From NCBI RefSeq assembly GCF_902706285.1, contig NZ_CACSKD010000001.1, positions 558,001-622,000 of the forward strand: DNA of 64,000 nucleotides, written 5' to 3'. Positions 36,295-45,257 of this stretch are shown here, in pieces. A program made the translations under genes and the position numbers. The notes under the pieces were generated by a model. It was not told the origin of the DNA. It made no database searches and worked only from the letters and a program-made list of their open reading frames with translations. Source of the stretch: Rhizobium sp. 18055 (GTDB lineage: Bacteria > Pseudomonadota > Alphaproteobacteria > Rhizobiales > Rhizobiaceae). Each line of letters starts with the position of its first letter. Position 1 is the first letter of the stretch.

Positions 36295-36645
36295 TCTTAC
36301 AGCAAGCAAAGCAACCTTTCCGTACCCGTCTGCGGAGTGCCCGCATGGCGTTTGTTTGGCTGCAGCAGCTCACGCGCGGCCTTGGACCACACCTGGATAG
36401 TGAAAAATCCGTCAATTGCACCGGGCGATCACGGGCTATTTCGCTTGCCGGCGACGCGGCCCTGGCTATGATTTATGCATATAAATCAATTGCCAAAATA
36501 TCAGGCACGCCCACCAGCCGTTGGAATGGCAAAGAAATCTATCTGACATCAAAATATTTTCGATTGGACAGCGGGCTGCAACGACGCTGGACTGTCCCCC
36601 AACGGACCCAAGCCGCATTTCCCCTCCAACAAATTTGAGGCATCT
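36295..36645 (+). other. Upstream region of the peptide ABC operon
   Basis: No credible gene. It becomes AT-rich from about 36470 and contains an 18-bp dyad (36470-36487), so it is likely the promoter region of the operon starting at 36646. Confidence 0.5.
36470..36487. promoter_or_regulatory. Dyad symmetry, possible operator
   Basis: GATTTAT-GCAT-ATAAATC has 7-bp perfect arms around four bases. It lies 159 nt upstream of the substrate-binding protein gene in an AT-rich stretch. The regulator is unknown. Confidence 0.4.
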
Positions 36646-38193
36646 GTGACATCTTCCGCTTCCCGAGACTACAACGCCACAAGACGCAGAGTATTGATCA
36701 GCCTGGGCGCCGGCGCTGTCGCACTCGCATTGCCGAATGGCACCCGCGCCCAGACAGCCGGCGCCGTGCTGAAATTCGGCCTCTCGACGTTCCCACCGAC
36801 GATCAAGCCTTTCGACAATACAGGGGGCGCTGCCAATACGGTCAAGCTGATGCTGTACCGCGGACTGATGGGCTATGACGCGGCCGGCAAGCTGGTCTCG
36901 GAACTCGCCGAAAACGTGACCTGGAGCAATCCGACCACTGCCGTATTCAAACTTCGCCCGAACGCCGTGTTCCATGACGGCAGCCCGGTCACGGCTACCG
37001 ACGTGGTCTACTCGCTGAACGAAATCACCAAAGAAGGCTCGACTGCCTATCTGAAAAGCGACCTGAAGATCATCACCGCAGTCGAGGCGGTGGACGACAA
37101 GACCGTGAAAATTTCGCTGAAAGCACCAAGTGCCGTCTTTCTTGACCTGATGGCCAGCTATTGCTGCCCGGTGATTTCAAAGAAAAGCACCGATGGCGCC
37201 GCGATCGGTGCCGGGCCGTTCACGATGAAGGGCAGCGAGAAAGGCGTCTATATCGAGGTGGCGCGTTTCAAGGACTACTACCTGTCGGATCAGCCCAATG
37301 TCGATGGCATCCGCTTTATCGCCTATGCCGACGAAAATCTTCGCTATGCAGCGCTGGAGGCGGGCGACGTCGATCTGATCGAGTACCTGCCCTGGACCCA
37401 GTTCGATGCGGTCGAGGCTTCGAAAACCCTGAAGATGAAGACCACGCTCGGGCCGTTCATGTTCCTGCTGTTCAACGTCACCGAAGGCCCATTCGCCAAT
37501 GCCAAGGTCCGCCAGGCGGTAGGATATGCCATCGAGCGGCAGGATGTAGTCGATGCCGCCTTTGCTGGACGCGGAGTGCCACTTTACGGCCTGCCGAACC
37601 CGCAGGGCTCTCCATTCGATCTGGCCGATCCGGCGCATGAATGGAAGTATGACGTCGATAAGGCCAAGGCGTTGCTGGCAGAGGCCGGCTATCCGAACGG
37701 GTTCGAGTGCCGCCTGCTGGCAACAGCCACCTACGGCATGCACCAGGACACGGCATCCGTGGTTCAGGCGTATCTCGCAGCGATCGGCATCAATGCCACG
37801 CTTGATCTGCCCGATTGGGGTACACGCGTCAATGCTGGCAAGGAAGGCAAATACAACATCGCCGTTCACGGCACGTCGGGCAACTACAACGATCCCGATG
37901 CGCTCTGGTCGTTGCTGTATTCCGGCAACCCCTCCTACCTGCAATCATTTGGTTTCAAGAGTGCCCGCATCGATGGGCTCCTGGAACAGGGTCGCAACGA
38001 AGTCGATCCCGCCAAGCGCAAGACGATCTATCAGCAGCTGGTCGTCGCCTATTACGAAGAAGTGCCGCAGGTTCCGTTGAACTGGCGGATACAGGCCTAT
38101 GCGATGAAACAATCGGTGGAAGGCTTCGAACAGCTTCCCGGATTCCTCAGCGGTTCATCAGGCTACGCGCTCGACGAGACCAAACTCGCATAG
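36646..38193 (+). CDS. Peptide-type ABC transporter substrate-binding protein (SBP_bac_5)
   Basis: A 515-residue periplasmic binding protein of the DppA/OppA family. The signal is of Tat type (ATRRRVLISLG) with cleavage near TRAQ. Family segments include LRPNAVFHDGSPVTATDVVYS and AEAGYPNGFE. It uses GTG at 36646 behind GAGG. It is the first gene of an operon with two permease and two ATPase modules. The family also binds nickel, opines, sugars and other small solutes, so the ligand is open. Confidence 0.9.
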   Translation: MTSSASRDYNATRRRVLISLGAGAVALALPNGTRAQTAGAVLKFGLSTFPPTIKPFDNTGGAANTVKLMLYRGLMGYDAAGKLVSELAENVTWSNPTTAVFKLRPNAVFHDGSPVTATDVVYSLNEITKEGSTAYLKSDLKIITAVEAVDDKTVKISLKAPSAVFLDLMASYCCPVISKKSTDGAAIGAGPFTMKGSEKGVYIEVARFKDYYLSDQPNVDGIRFIAYADENLRYAALEAGDVDLIEYLPWTQFDAVEASKTLKMKTTLGPFMFLLFNVTEGPFANAKVRQAVGYAIERQDVVDAAFAGRGVPLYGLPNPQGSPFDLADPAHEWKYDVDKAKALLAEAGYPNGFECRLLATATYGMHQDTASVVQAYLAAIGINATLDLPDWGTRVNAGKEGKYNIAVHGTSGNYNDPDALWSLLYSGNPSYLQSFGFKSARIDGLLEQGRNEVDPAKRKTIYQQLVVAYYEEVPQVPLNWRIQAYAMKQSVEGFEQLPGFLSGSSGYALDETKLA

Positions 38194-38202
38194 GAGCACT
38201 GC

Positions 38203-39156
38203 ATGCTGGCCTTCATCTCTCGTCGCATGGCGGCTGCCGCTGCCATGCTGCTGGTTATCGGCACAATCATCTTCTCGCTCCTGATTATCGTGCCGGGCGA
38301 CCCGGCCGAACTGTTGTTATCGACCGGCGGCGGTTCGGCGACCCCGGAGGCCATTGCCAATCTCCGGGCGAATATGGGCCTGGATCAGCCCATCATGGTC
38401 CAGTACGCGACCTTTATCTTCAATACCGCGCGGCTGGATTTCGGTACATCGATCGTCGATAACGGCTCGATTTCGTCCGCCATTGCGCTACGCCTGCCGC
38501 GCACGCTGGAGATCATCGTGGTCGGGGCGATCCTCGCGCTGCTACTGGCGATTCCGGCGGGCACGGCGGCAGGTTTGCGGGCCGGCGGCAAGTTCGACAT
38601 CGCGGCATCGGCGGTGAATGCGCTCCTGACCTCCGTGCCGGGCTTCGTCGTCGGCACGCTGTTCATCTATTTCTTTGCGCAGTTGCTGGGCTGGCTGCCG
38701 GCCGGTGGCTATGTCGCGCTTGCGGCCAATCCTGTGGAACACCTGCAGATGCTGATCCTGCCGTCGCTGACCGTCGGCCTGCATCTCGCCACGATCGTCT
38801 TTCGCATGACCCGCGCCAGCGTGCTGGAGATGCGCGGTCATGACTGGGTGCGCACGGCTGTCGCCAAGGGCCTGCGCCGCAAGCAGGTGGTGCGTCGCCA
38901 CATTCTGTACAATGCGCTGGGACCGATCATTACCGTGGTCGGCCTGCAGCTTGGCATTCTTCTCGGATCGACCGTCCTCGTCGAATTCGTCTACAACTGG
39001 CCTGGGCTGAGCGGGCTCCTGGTTTCGGCCGTCGAGCAGCGGGATTACCCCACCGTCCGTGCCGTTATCCTCACCGTCGCCGCCATCTTCATCGGCATCA
39101 ATATGGTGATCGATATCCTGTCCTCGCTGCTTGATCCGAGGATCCGTCTGCAATGA
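38203..39156 (+). CDS. ABC transporter permease, DppB type
   Basis: A 317-residue inner-membrane permease of the DppB/OppB class with six hydrophobic segments, the N-terminal FISRRMAAAAAMLLVIGTII helix, the FVPGDPA-like motif (LIIVPGDPAELLLS) and the EAA loop (VRTAVAKGLRRKQVVRRHIL). It starts 9 nt after the binding-protein gene and overlaps the next gene by 4 nt (ATGA). Confidence 0.92.
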   Translation: MLAFISRRMAAAAAMLLVIGTIIFSLLIIVPGDPAELLLSTGGGSATPEAIANLRANMGLDQPIMVQYATFIFNTARLDFGTSIVDNGSISSAIALRLPRTLEIIVVGAILALLLAIPAGTAAGLRAGGKFDIAASAVNALLTSVPGFVVGTLFIYFFAQLLGWLPAGGYVALAANPVEHLQMLILPSLTVGLHLATIVFRMTRASVLEMRGHDWVRTAVAKGLRRKQVVRRHILYNALGPIITVVGLQLGILLGSTVLVEFVYNWPGLSGLLVSAVEQRDYPTVRAVILTVAAIFIGINMVIDILSSLLDPRIRLQ

Positions 39157-41078
39157 TTTCATTTCCCCGCATTCCCAAGCGCATGATCCTGCCAAGCCTG
39201 CTGCTCGCCGCATTGATCATCATTCCCTTCGCCGCTCCGCTGATCACCGCGGAAGATCCCATCAAGATCGGCGTGCGCTACCGGCTGGCCACTCCGGATC
39301 TGGCGCATTGGCTCGGGCGTGACGAGTTCGGTCGCGATCGGCTGGCCCGGGTGCTGTATGGCGGCCAGGTGTCATTGATGGTTGCTTTCGTCGCGACCAC
39401 CATCGCCTGCATCGTCGGCACGCTTTTCGGCCTGGTCGGCGCCTATTTTCGCGGTCCGTCGGAGTTTGTCACAACCCGACTATCCGATATTGTGCTCTGC
39501 TTTCCGCCGATCCTGCTGGCATTGCTGGTCGTTACCCTGTTCGGGCCTGGGGCGGGCACGCTGGTGGCGGTGCTATCCGTGCTTTATTTCCCGACATTTG
39601 CCCGCATTGCCTTCTCTGAAGCGCTGCGCGTTACCTCGCTCGATTTCGTGGAGGCCTCCCGCGCACTTGGCACGCCATCGCGCCGCATCGTGCTCGGCAC
39701 GATCCTGCCGAACATCGCCGGGCCACTATCAGTGCAGTATTCATTGACGGCAGCCGCGGCGATCACCATCGAAAGCGGCCTGTCGTTTCTCGGCCTCGGC
39801 GTGGTGCCGCCTGCACCGTCCTGGGGCCAGATGATCCGCGGCGCACGCCAGTTCATGAACCAGGACCCGCTCGGCATCATGATCCCCTGCGCGGCACTGG
39901 TGCTGACGATCTATGCGATCAACTTCTTCTGCGACCGCCTGCGCGACACACTGGACCCCAAGGGAGCCACCGGCAGCGGCATGGATGAAGTTTCGTTGCC
40001 GCTCGCTCTGGCAGACTCCCCGACGATCCGAGATCCCGAGGTGGTCGCCGCAATCAGCAATCTCAGGCTTGAGACGGCGCGGTTCGGAGCGCCAGTAGCG
40101 GTGATCGAGGACGTCTCGCTGACGCTGCGCGCCAATCAATGCACAGCCCTTGTCGGCGAAAGCGGCTCGGGCAAATCGCTCTCCTCGCTGGCGCTGATGG
40201 GCCTTCTGCCCGGCGCCATCCGGCAGGCGTCCGGGACGCTGCAGCTGCGGCGCAAAACCGGTGATGTTGTCGATCTGGGTTACCTCGATGCCCGTACGCT
40301 CGAAGAAATCCGCGGCAACGACATTGCCATGATCTTTCAGGAGCCGATGACCTCGCTCAATCCGATCCACAAGATCAGCGACCAGATGATCGAGGCCATT
40401 CTCGCGCATCGCCCGATGTCGAAGGCCGACGCCCGCAAACATGCAGTCGCGTTGCTGCAGCGTGTGGGCATGAACGACGCCGAACGGCGGATCGACAGCT
40501 ACCCGGATCAGATGTCGGGCGGGATGCGCCAGCGCGTCATGATCGGCATGGCATTGGCCTGCGAACCGCGCCTGCTGATTGCCGACGAGCCAACGACCGC
40601 GCTCGACGTGACGATCCAGGCCGAGATCATCGAACTGCTGCACAGCCTGCGGCAGGATCAGGCAAACGGGCTTAGCCTGCTGTTCATCAGTCACAATCTC
40701 GGGATCGTCGCCGATATCGCCGACCGCGTGGCAGTGATGTATTCCGGCCAGATCGTCGAGGAAGGCCCAGCCGAGCAGATCCTGCGTGATCCGCATCATC
40801 CCTATACGCGCGCGCTCATAGACAGCATGCCCTCCTCGCATGAAGAACTGCATTCCACCGGAGGCGACCGGCTGCCGGCGATATCGGGCACGCCACCACT
40901 TCCCTCCGCCCGCCCCTCGGGCTGTGCCTTCCGCGACCGCTGTCCGATCGCAATGTCGGACTGTGCAGAAATCCGGCCGGCGCTCTATCCCAGCCCCGAT
41001 GGTGAGCGCGCCGTGCGCTGTCTGCGCGCACCGGAGGCGCCGGGCGGCCTCATGAACACACAGACGGAGGCCGCATGA
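39153..41078 (+). CDS. Fused ABC permease-ATPase (DppC-DppD type)
   Basis: A 641-residue fusion. Residues ~1-275 are a DppC-like permease ([22 protein letters not shown] loop with [19 protein letters not shown]). After a linker (~275-300) comes a DppD-like ATPase with Walker [10 protein letters not shown]-loop [10 protein letters not shown], signature [15 protein letters not shown], Walker [14 protein letters not shown] and the oligopeptide ATPase C-terminus with Cys residues ([15 protein letters not shown]). The reading frame is continuous across the junction, so it is a true fusion rather than an overlap. The next gene overlaps by 4 nt. Confidence 0.92.
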   Translation: MISFPRIPKRMILPSLLLAALIIIPFAAPLITAEDPIKIGVRYRLATPDLAHWLGRDEFGRDRLARVLYGGQVSLMVAFVATTIACIVGTLFGLVGAYFRGPSEFVTTRLSDIVLCFPPILLALLVVTLFGPGAGTLVAVLSVLYFPTFARIAFSEALRVTSLDFVEASRALGTPSRRIVLGTILPNIAGPLSVQYSLTAAAAITIESGLSFLGLGVVPPAPSWGQMIRGARQFMNQDPLGIMIPCAALVLTIYAINFFCDRLRDTLDPKGATGSGMDEVSLPLALADSPTIRDPEVVAAISNLRLETARFGAPVAVIEDVSLTLRANQCTALVGESGSGKSLSSLALMGLLPGAIRQASGTLQLRRKTGDVVDLGYLDARTLEEIRGNDIAMIFQEPMTSLNPIHKISDQMIEAILAHRPMSKADARKHAVALLQRVGMNDAERRIDSYPDQMSGGMRQRVMIGMALACEPRLLIADEPTTALDVTIQAEIIELLHSLRQDQANGLSLLFISHNLGIVADIADRVAVMYSGQIVEEGPAEQILRDPHHPYTRALIDSMPSSHEELHSTGGDRLPAISGTPPLPSARPSGCAFRDRCPIAMSDCAEIRPALYPSPDGERAVRCLRAPEAPGGLMNTQTEAA

Positions 41079-42043
41079 ACCCCGCTCCACTTCTGGAAGT
41101 CCAGAACCTCAAGAAGAGCTACTCACTCGGACGAAGCGGCCTTTTCTCCCGGAAGACGCTGAAAGTTCTGCATGATGTAAGCTTCAGCGTCGCGTCAGGA
41201 GAAGTGCTGGGCCTCGTCGGCGAAAGCGGCTCCGGAAAGAGCACGATCGGCCGGGCCATCCTGCGTCTGATCGAATCCAAGAGCGACGTTATGCGCTTCG
41301 ACGGACAGGATCTGAACACCATCTCGCCCGCCCGGTTGCGCGATCTGCGCAAGGAGATGCAGATCATCTTCCAGGACCCCTATGCCAGCCTCGATCCGCG
41401 CAAGACGATCCGCGCGGTCCTGTCGGAAGCGCTCGATGCGCACGGACTGCACAAAGGCCCTGCCCGCGGGCCGCGCCTGATCGAACTCGTCAATCTGGTC
41501 GGACTCGATCCAAGCTTCCTCGACCGGCGGCCGCACGAATTTTCCGGCGGACAGCGTCAGCGCATCGGCATTGCCCGCGCGCTGGCAGTCGAGCCGAGCT
41601 TCATCGTCTGCGATGAAGCAGTGTCGGCGCTCGATGTCTCCATTCAGGCGCAGGTGCTGAACCTGCTGGCCGATCTGCGCGCCAAGACAGGGGTTTCGCT
41701 GCTGTTCATCAGCCATGACCTCTCGGTCGTGCGCTACATCTCGGACCGGGTGATGGTGCTCTATCTCGGCCGGGTGATGGAAGTTGGTCCCGCCGACAAA
41801 GTGCATTTCACTCCAAAGCATCCCTACACCGCGGCGCTGGTTTCGGCTGAGCCCAGCCTGCACCGCGAAAACCGCCGCATCCGCCTGACCGGCGAGATCC
41901 CCTCGCCGCTCGCCCTTCCCTCCGGCTGTATTTTTCGCAGCCGTTGTCCCTATGCCCAGCCCGCCTGTGCTGAAACCGTCCCGCCGTTGCAAACGGTCGG
42001 CGATCAGCACCAGTCGGCCTGTCTTCGACATGACATTCTGTAA
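41075..42043 (+). CDS. ABC transporter ATP-binding protein, DppF type
   Basis: A 322-residue ATPase with Walker [11 protein letters not shown]-loop FQDPYASLDPRKT, signature FSGGQRQRIGIARAL, Walker B FIVCDEAVSALDV and the oligopeptide-type C-terminal extension (GCIFRSRCPYAQPAC). It is the partner of the ATPase half of the preceding fusion. It overlaps that gene by 4 nt and is followed 10 nt later by the creatininase-family gene. Confidence 0.92.
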   Translation: MNPAPLLEVQNLKKSYSLGRSGLFSRKTLKVLHDVSFSVASGEVLGLVGESGSGKSTIGRAILRLIESKSDVMRFDGQDLNTISPARLRDLRKEMQIIFQDPYASLDPRKTIRAVLSEALDAHGLHKGPARGPRLIELVNLVGLDPSFLDRRPHEFSGGQRQRIGIARALAVEPSFIVCDEAVSALDVSIQAQVLNLLADLRAKTGVSLLFISHDLSVVRYISDRVMVLYLGRVMEVGPADKVHFTPKHPYTAALVSAEPSLHRENRRIRLTGEIPSPLALPSGCIFRSRCPYAQPACAETVPPLQTVGDQHQSACLRHDIL

Positions 42044-42053
42044 GGATCCAAAC

Positions 42054-42866
42054 ATGCTGACCGACAAGATCAAGATCGCCGAACTGACCAGCGAAGAAGC
42101 GCGCCAGTTCCTGAACGATGACGCCGTCATCCTACTGCCCATGGGTTCCCTCGAGGATCAGGGCACCCACGCGCCGATGGGCGATTATCTGGCTGCTGAA
42201 GCCGTGGCGCTCGACATTGCCCGCGCCGCACGCGCCGAAGGCATCCCAACCTTCATCGCCCCGGTCATCCCGTTTGGCGGCGCCGACTATTTCGCCTCGT
42301 CGCATGGTGGCATATCCCTCAGCCAGTCGACCCTCGTTGCCCTGCTCGACGACATGTTCGCCTGCCTCGCCCGCCACGGACTGACCAAGGTGATGGTGAT
42401 CAACGGTCATGGCGGCAATGTCGGCGCAATCAACGATGTCTCGCTGAAATGGCGCCAGACCAACGGCATGTTCGTGGCTTCGATGTACCTATGGCAGATC
42501 AGCTATGAACTGCTGAAGGAGATCCTCGGCCCTGAAGCCGCAGCCAAATCCTCCGGTCATGGCGGCGATCCGCTAACGTCGGTCGGCCTGCACTACTACC
42601 CCGAAATCCTGCGCATGGATCTGGCGAAAGCACCGCCGAAGGGGCAGAAGGCGATGGGCGTCGATGTGGCAGGTTTTGCAGCGCTGAAATATGCCGGCGC
42701 CCGCCTGCAGGCGCCGATCGAGGCGATGGAAACGGCGCCGCATGGCGTGTGGGGCGGCGACCCTGTCTACTGCTCGGCTGAAACCGGGGCAGCGCTCACC
42801 GATCGCCTGGTCAAGATCGGTGCCGGCTTCATCCGCGATCATGTTTCCAAGCGCTTCGCCGCCTGA
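42054..42866 (+). CDS. Creatininase-family amidohydrolase
   Basis: A 270-residue metal-dependent hydrolase of the creatininase superfamily. Metal-ligand motifs are visible: LPMGSLEDQGTHAPMGDYL with Glu, His and Asp, and INGHGGN. The family opens cyclic amides such as creatinine, or acts on related formamides and F420 or mycofactocin intermediates, so the substrate is not fixed. As the last gene of the transporter operon it probably acts on the imported solute. The ATG at 42054 has AAGG upstream; the open frame further 5' is a shadow of the ATPase gene. Confidence 0.85.
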   Translation: MLTDKIKIAELTSEEARQFLNDDAVILLPMGSLEDQGTHAPMGDYLAAEAVALDIARAARAEGIPTFIAPVIPFGGADYFASSHGGISLSQSTLVALLDDMFACLARHGLTKVMVINGHGGNVGAINDVSLKWRQTNGMFVASMYLWQISYELLKEILGPEAAAKSSGHGGDPLTSVGLHYYPEILRMDLAKAPPKGQKAMGVDVAGFAALKYAGARLQAPIEAMETAPHGVWGGDPVYCSAETGAALTDRLVKIGAGFIRDHVSKRFAA

Positions 42867-42880
42867 GTTCTGCAACCAAG

Positions 42881-42904
42881 GTGCGGCACCTGCTGGTGCC
42901 GCAC
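42881..42904. terminator. Perfect 10-bp hairpin between convergent genes
   Basis: GTGCGGCACC-TGCT-GGTGCCGCAC. It lies between the stop of the creatininase-family gene and the stop of the convergent LysR gene. There is no long U-tract on either side, so it may act as a bidirectional terminator or as an RNA-stabilising hairpin. Confidence 0.6.
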
Positions 42905-42917
42905 TCCCGGAATAAAT

Positions 42918-43835
42918 TCAGGTCGCCCGAAAGCTGACATAACGCGGATGAGCCGCGGCCCATTCTTCGGCTGCCTGCCGGGCGAGCTGGAATATCTGTT
43001 CGGTCTGCGCCTTGCGCGCCCGGTTTTGATGCACGCAACGAATGTCCAGTGGTGCAAGCTGGACCGTGGTGGGGATTTCGACCAGCATGCCGGTGGAGAT
43101 CTCAGGCTCAAGCGACACCAGAGGCATCGCCGAAGCACCGTAGCCCGCTTTGACCATCTCGCAGATTGTCGCCAGCGAGTTGCCGGTATGCCGGGAATTC
43201 GGTCGACGCTTGGTTTCTTCGATCAGATCGGCCACAGGCCCGAACAGCGGGGACGTGTGGGGGTAGAGCACCAGCGGCAGTTCGCGCAGTTCATCGGGCG
43301 TCAATGGCCGGGTGATCTCACCGACGACATCCGGGCGGGCGACCCAGCCGACATGGTACAGAACAGAGAAACTATCCAAGATTTGCGGCAGGCCCGCTTC
43401 GCCCGTTACGAACGCCATGTCCAGGGCACCGGATTTGACCATCGGCCTGAGTTCGAGATTGGAGCCGGAATAAAAATCGACCAGCGGCGGGTCGGGCAGG
43501 TTGGCGATCTTGTGGCGCAGCGTGATCGCCCAGGTCTGGGTGACCATAGAAACGACGCCAATCGTATAACGTCTCTTTTGTTTCGCTTTCAGACGGCTGG
43601 TCAGCGTCTCACTGAGATTGAGAAAAGTCTCCGCATATTCGGCAACCTCATAGCCCTGTTCCGTCAGGGTGAAATCGGCCTGCGCGCGATCGATCAGGGG
43701 AATGCCGAAGCTCTCCTCCAATCCTGATATCCGTGCCGAAACAGCCGGTTGTGTCAGACCAATATGATCGGCGACGCGCTGATAGCTCTTGAGACGAGTG
43801 AGCCAGTAGAAGGCTTCCAACTGCTTGAAATTCAT
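42918..43835 (-). CDS. LysR-family transcriptional regulator
   Basis: A 305-residue LysR-type regulator. The winged helix-turn-helix is at the N-terminus (FYWLTRLKSYQRVADHIGLTQPAVSARISGLE), followed by a periplasmic-binding-like effector domain (LELRPMVKSGALDMAFVTGE). It is divergent from the GhrA-like gene, 142 nt away, the classical LysR arrangement, and a palindrome with T-N11-A lies between them. The likely target is the 2-hydroxyacid dehydrogenase gene, perhaps also its own. Confidence 0.9.
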   Translation of the reverse strand: MNFKQLEAFYWLTRLKSYQRVADHIGLTQPAVSARISGLEESFGIPLIDRAQADFTLTEQGYEVAEYAETFLNLSETLTSRLKAKQKRRYTIGVVSMVTQTWAITLRHKIANLPDPPLVDFYSGSNLELRPMVKSGALDMAFVTGEAGLPQILDSFSVLYHVGWVARPDVVGEITRPLTPDELRELPLVLYPHTSPLFGPVADLIEETKRRPNSRHTGNSLATICEMVKAGYGASAMPLVSLEPEISTGMLVEIPTTVQLAPLDIRCVHQNRARKAQTEQIFQLARQAAEEWAAAHPRYVSFRAT

Positions 43836-43869
43836 AAGGGGAGCCTAGAGCAACGCTGCGAAAAATCTA

Positions 43870-43886
43870 CATAAAAATTTTCTATG
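43870..43886. promoter_or_regulatory. LysR-type operator candidate
   Basis: CATAAAAATTTTCTATG, palindromic apart from one base pair and the centre, with the LysR signature T-N11-A (T43872, A43884). It lies 34 nt upstream of the lysR start and 91 nt upstream of the divergent gene. Confidence 0.55.
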
Positions 43887-43977
43887 AGAGACACAGGAAT
43901 TTTTACTTTGACCATCACGCCTATCCTGCTGTGAATGGGACCTACATTAGGATGCATGAGCCAATTGAGGAAGCTCC

Positions 43978-44910
43978 ATGAACATTGCCGTTTCCCTGCC
44001 CGCCGAAGACAAGACCGAATGGTGGTGCCAGATGCTGCGTGATTTGATGCCGGATTGGAACATCTATCCGATCAACAAGGTGCCGGATCCGGATGCGATC
44101 ACCTATTCCGTGCTGTGGCGCCCCGCCACCGGCGCGATGAAGCCTTTCAAGAATCTGAAGGCGATCGTGTCGCTCGGAGCCGGCATCGACCATGTGCTGG
44201 CAGACGAGGAACTGCCATTGCACGTCCCGATCATCCGCACCGTCGGGACCGACCTGACGCAACGGATGAAAGAGTATGTGGCTTTGCATGTTCTGCGCCA
44301 TCACCGCGAGTTGCCGGCCATCCAGGCCAATCAGATGCGCCAGATCTGGGAGCAGATCGTCGTGCCTCCCGCTACCCAGCGACGGGTCGGCGTGATGGGG
44401 CTTGGAAATCTGGGCGCTGTCGCCGCCGATCTGCTATCGCAGATCGGCTTTCAGGTCAGCGGCTGGTCGCGGTCCCCGAAGGATCTGCCTGGCATAAAAT
44501 GCTACTCCGGTGCAGAGGGCTTCGGAGCCTTTCTGGAAGGCACGGAAATCCTTGTCTGCCTGCTGCCGCTGACCGAAAGCACCCGGGGCATTCTCAATGC
44601 CGATACCTTCAACCGCCTCAAACGCGGCGCCAGCGTCATAAACGCCGCTCGTGGTCCGCATCTGGTCGACAGCGATCTTGTCGAGGCCCTGAATTCCGGG
44701 CAGATCAGCGGGGCCACGCTCGATGTATTCCATGCCGAGCCGCTGCCGACGTCACATCCGTTCTGGACCAACCCGAAGATCACCATCACCCCGCATGTCG
44801 CCTCGCTGATCGACGCGCCGACGGGCAGCAAGATCGTCGCCAAGAACATTCGAACCTTCCACGAAACCGGCACAGTCGCCGATCTCGCGGACGCCAAGCG
44901 CGGCTACTAG
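43978..44910 (+). CDS. Glyoxylate/hydroxypyruvate reductase A-type 2-hydroxyacid dehydrogenase
   Basis: A 310-residue D-2-hydroxyacid dehydrogenase of the GhrA type. The NAD(P) fold is GVMGLGNLGAVAADLL; the catalytic Arg is in NAARGPHLVD, the Glu in LDVFHAEPLP and the His in ITPHVAS. It should reduce glyoxylate, hydroxypyruvate or a similar 2-oxoacid. GAGGAAG lies just upstream of the ATG. It stands alone between a divergent LysR gene and a downstream terminator. Confidence 0.88.
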   Translation: MNIAVSLPAEDKTEWWCQMLRDLMPDWNIYPINKVPDPDAITYSVLWRPATGAMKPFKNLKAIVSLGAGIDHVLADEELPLHVPIIRTVGTDLTQRMKEYVALHVLRHHRELPAIQANQMRQIWEQIVVPPATQRRVGVMGLGNLGAVAADLLSQIGFQVSGWSRSPKDLPGIKCYSGAEGFGAFLEGTEILVCLLPLTESTRGILNADTFNRLKRGASVINAARGPHLVDSDLVEALNSGQISGATLDVFHAEPLPTSHPFWTNPKITITPHVASLIDAPTGSKIVAKNIRTFHETGTVADLADAKRGY

Positions 44911-44942
44911 CCCGATAAATTTTACTTTACTAATCCCTCCAG

Positions 44943-44982
44943 ATCCTCCGGGCGTTTGCATGTCCGGAGGATTTTCGTTTTC
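44943..44982 (+). terminator. Rho-independent terminator
   Basis: ATCCTCCGG (44943-44951) pairs perfectly with CCGGAGGAT (44964-44972) over a 12-base loop and is followed by TTTCGTTTTC. It lies 33 nt after the GhrA-like stop. Confidence 0.85.
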
Positions 44983-44992
44983 TTAAATGCTT

Positions 44993-45030
44993 AAATTTCA
45001 GCTCATTAGCGAAATTTTCGGCTGAAATTT
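44993..45030. promoter_or_regulatory. 10-bp inverted repeat, possible operator
   Basis: AAATTTCAGC (44993-45002) and GCTGAAATTT (45021-45030) are perfect inverted copies 18 bases apart, just downstream of the terminator and ~230 nt upstream of the next operon. No U-tract follows, so an operator is more likely than a second terminator. Confidence 0.4.
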
Positions 45031-45257
45031 AGCCAAACTTTGTTCAAAATTTTTCTGATGTAACACTTAAGAAAATTCGATTGGACTTTGATGGCACGAG
45101 ATCGTTGCATCGGGTGGCAATGGATATTTGAAACGCGTCCATTCTGTCGCCCCGGCCATTCGGACGCTGAAGGACCTGCCAGATCCACGCCTTACCGTGC
45201 CGCCTGCCATCCTGGCAGCCACCTCGACAATCGGGCCATTTCACCCGTCAGGAGAAC

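Larger units (their letters stand above)
44911..45257 (+). other. Intergenic region with terminator and inverted repeat
   Basis: A 347-nt gap. It holds a strong terminator for the GhrA-like gene (44943-44982), a 10-bp inverted repeat (44993-45030) and an AT-rich stretch to about 45085 that probably includes the promoter of the next operon. No gene is seen. Confidence 0.6.

Noticed and set aside
36345..36638. 97-residue plus-strand frame before the peptide ABC operon
   Set aside because: It covers the AT-rich promoter region and dyad, and shows no family pattern.
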